Positions 62,266-64,000 of a DNA stretch of 64,000 nucleotides are shown piece by piece (the first letter of the stretch is position 1; the number at the start of each line of letters is the position of its first letter). The notes beneath the pieces are model-generated. The model did no database searches, had not been told where the DNA came from, and was given only the letters and a program-made list of their open reading frames with translations. The translations under genes were made by a program, and so were the position numbers. Source of the DNA: Emticicia sp. C21 (GTDB lineage: Bacteria; Bacteroidota; Bacteroidia; Cytophagales; Spirosomataceae); contig NZ_QVMT01000009.1 of the NCBI RefSeq assembly GCF_003418935.1, positions 62,001 to 126,000 on the forward strand. The letters are read 5' to 3'.

Positions 62266-64000
62266 ATGAAACTACACGGAAAACCTATTATTCTTGTTTT
62301 TATCCAATTATTATTATTTACGGAAATTTTTGGACAAAAACCTGATATACAACGCATCAATCCTACTAACTGGTGGGTTGGTATGAAAAATCCGAATCTC
62401 CAAATCTTGCTTTATGGCAAAAATATAGCTGCCCACAATCTCAGTTTAAAACCCTATTCAGGCGTAAAAATTAAAAAAGTTAACAAGGTTGAAAATCCTA
62501 ATTATTTATTTGTGGATTTAGAAATTGCTAAAACTGCTAAAGCAGGGAAGTTGGCTTTTAATTTAGGAACAGGAGCAAATGCTGCAACAATAGTCTACGA
62601 ACTAAAGACCCGGACAGCCAAACCTCAGGCAGTAACACAGGCAGATGTAATTTATCTGATTATGCCAGACCGTTTTTCAAACGGAGATGAATCAAATGAT
62701 AAATTTCCGGATATGGTTGACAATAATTCAGACAGGAAAAACCCTTGGCTGCGTCATGGTGGCGATTTGCAGGGGATTATTAATCATCTGGATTACTTTA
62801 AAGAGTTGGGTGTAACTTCTCTTTGGCTTACGCCAGTTGTTGAAAACAATCAGCCGATAACCAATGAGGGAGGCAGCATGCGCAGTGCTTACCATGGCTA
62901 TGGATTTACCGACCATTATAATGTTGACAAACGTTTAGGAGGTAACGAAACCTATCAGAAACTAATTAATACGGCCCATGAAAAAGGTATCAAGATAGTA
63001 CAGGATGCGGTTTATAATCATGCAGGAATTAACCATTGGTTTTTGAAAGATATGCCTTCAAAAGACTGGTTGAATCAATGGGATAATTATACAAATACTT
63101 CTTATAAAGACCAGCCTTTATTCGATATTCATGGATCTAGTTACGATAAAAAAGTTTCTTCAAACGGTTGGTTTGTCCCATTTTTGCCAGATTTGAATCA
63201 GAAAAATCCGTTCATGGCAAATTTCCTGATTCAACACGCGCTCTGGACAATTGAGTATTTTAATATTGATGCATGGCGCATAGACACTTATATCTATAAC
63301 GATATGGAATTTATGAACAGATGTAATAAGGCTATTTTAGACGAACACCCAAATATGCTATTATTTGGAGAATCAGCAGTAGGAACTGTAGTAAGTCAAT
63401 CTTATTTCACCAAGAACAATTATAATATTCCATTCAAATGCAATTTACCTTCTAGCTGTGATTTTCAGATACAAAATGCTATTAATACTGCTTTGAATGA
63501 GAAATTTGGTTGGAATGAGGGAGTAAACAGAGTTTACCAGGTAATCGCACAGGATATGGTTTATCAGAACCCTGAAAGATTAGTACCCTTTGTTGAAAAT
63601 CATGATAGTGACAGATATTTCTCAGTGATTGGCGAAGATTTCAACAAATATAAAATGGGTCTTACCTGGCTTTATACCCTCCGCGGGATTCCGCAAATGT
63701 ATTATGGAACTGAAATATTAATGAAAAACTTCAAAAACCCATCGGACGCTGAAGTACGCAGAGATTTTCCGGGTGGTTGGCAAGGTGATAAAGAAAATAA
63801 ATTTGTGGCAAGTGGAAGAAATGAGAAAGAAAATGAGGCCTTTGAATGGAATAAGAAATTACTGAATTATAGGAAAACATCAGAAGCACTTACGAAAGGC
63901 CGGATGATGCAATTCCTGCCATTTGATGGTATTTATGTATATTTCAGATACACCGAAAATCAAAGGGTCATGGTTATTAGTAATTCGAATAATGTAGAAA
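62266..64000 (+). CDS. SusA-like GH13 neopullulanase/cyclomaltodextrinase (C-terminus beyond the window)
   Basis: The frame runs from the ATG at 62266 to the right edge (about 578 codons). A signal-like N-terminus (IILVFIQLLLFTEIFGQ) is followed by an N-terminal beta domain (INPTNWWVGMKNPNLQILLYG) typical of the SusA/neopullulanase group. Barrel motifs include VIYLIMPDRFSNGD, GGDLQGIINHLDYFKELGV, nucleophile DAWRIDTYIYND, acid/base LLFGESAVG and FVENHDSDR. It would cut maltodextrins or cyclodextrins in the periplasm to feed the transporter. It is divergent from the amylase gene. SusC/D/E/F genes, if present, lie outside the window. Confidence 0.88.
   Translation, partial: MKLHGKPIILVFIQLLLFTEIFGQKPDIQRINPTNWWVGMKNPNLQILLYGKNIAAHNLSLKPYSGVKIKKVNKVENPNYLFVDLEIAKTAKAGKLAFNLGTGANAATIVYELKTRTAKPQAVTQADVIYLIMPDRFSNGDESNDKFPDMVDNNSDRKNPWLRHGGDLQGIINHLDYFKELGVTSLWLTPVVENNQPITNEGGSMRSAYHGYGFTDHYNVDKRLGGNETYQKLINTAHEKGIKIVQDAVYNHAGINHWFLKDMPSKDWLNQWDNYTNTSYKDQPLFDIHGSSYDKKVSSNGWFVPFLPDLNQKNPFMANFLIQHALWTIEYFNIDAWRIDTYIYNDMEFMNRCNKAILDEHPNMLLFGESAVGTVVSQSYFTKNNYNIPFKCNLPSSCDFQIQNAINTALNEKFGWNEGVNRVYQVIAQDMVYQNPERLVPFVENHDSDRYFSVIGEDFNKYKMGLTWLYTLRGIPQMYYGTEILMKNFKNPSDAEVRRDFPGGWQGDKENKFVASGRNEKENEAFEWNKKLLNYRKTSEALTKGRMMQFLPFDGIYVYFRYTENQRVMVISNSNNVE

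Overview
The window is AT-rich chromosomal DNA from a member of the Bacteroidota, most likely the order Cytophagales (an aerobic, polysaccharide-degrading relative of Emticicia, Arcicella or Runella). The support is a gliding-motility gene (gldC), a Por-type type IX secretion (T9SS) C-terminal domain, DUF5686/carboxypeptidase-like-domain and DUF4159 proteins, start sites without strong Shine-Dalgarno sequences, and promoters of the Bacteroidota type (TTTG, 19-20 bases, TAnnTTTG). No tRNA, rRNA, CRISPR array, transposase or prophage gene was found; the window looks like stable chromosome.

Layout. 1-6 kb: end of a MoxR-type AAA ATPase, an unknown acidic protein, an MBOAT acyltransferase, an intergenic 159-bp tandem repeat carrying two tiny ORFs, a 2-oxo acid dehydrogenase E2 subunit and cinA. 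6-12 kb: a DUF4197 lipoprotein, then a rhamnose-related operon (GH65-like glycosidase, RhaM, RhaT, GH105). 12-15 kb: gldC, a fatty-acid desaturase, a DUF4159 protein, rsmE. 15-24 kb: two tandem secreted SGNH esterases with different C-terminal domains, then an esterase/DUF5686/L,D-transpeptidase operon. 24-29.4 kb: a five-gene same-strand cluster of an alpha/beta-hydrolase, an ATP-grasp ligase with a Lys/Ala/Pro-rich tail, a GCS2-type carboxylate-amine ligase, a class I glutamine-amidotransferase-like protein and a second divergent ATP-grasp-like protein. This looks like a ribosome-independent amide or peptide synthesis pathway with unknown product and is the most interesting system here. 29.5-43 kb: a GH140 apiosidase-like enzyme, a frameshifted secreted protein, aconitase, topA, a sirtuin, a serine hydrolase, trxA and dnaE. 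43-50 kb: a PfkB kinase/AGE epimerase pair, rpmI-rplT, a NuiA-like nuclease inhibitor, a YidB-like protein and a third SGNH esterase with carbohydrate-binding modules. 50-56 kb: dnaK, a DUF2147 protein, a PAP2 phosphatase, trpS, a DUF2461 protein and a class III aminotransferase. 56-58.5 kb: a candidate structured small RNA and a LytR/LytS-type two-component pair. 58.7-64 kb: an alpha-glucan module (SLC45-like sugar transporter, GH13 amylase and a divergent SusA-like GH13 enzyme that runs off the window), with a shared 12-base element in front of the two GH13 genes.

How the genes work together. Three carbohydrate themes recur: rhamnose-containing polysaccharide (7-12 kb), deacetylation of acetylated glycans (15-19 and 47-50 kb), and starch or maltodextrin (59-64 kb). 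None of these loci contains a SusC/SusD pair within the window. Functions were inferred from visible motifs and remembered family features; no database search was run.
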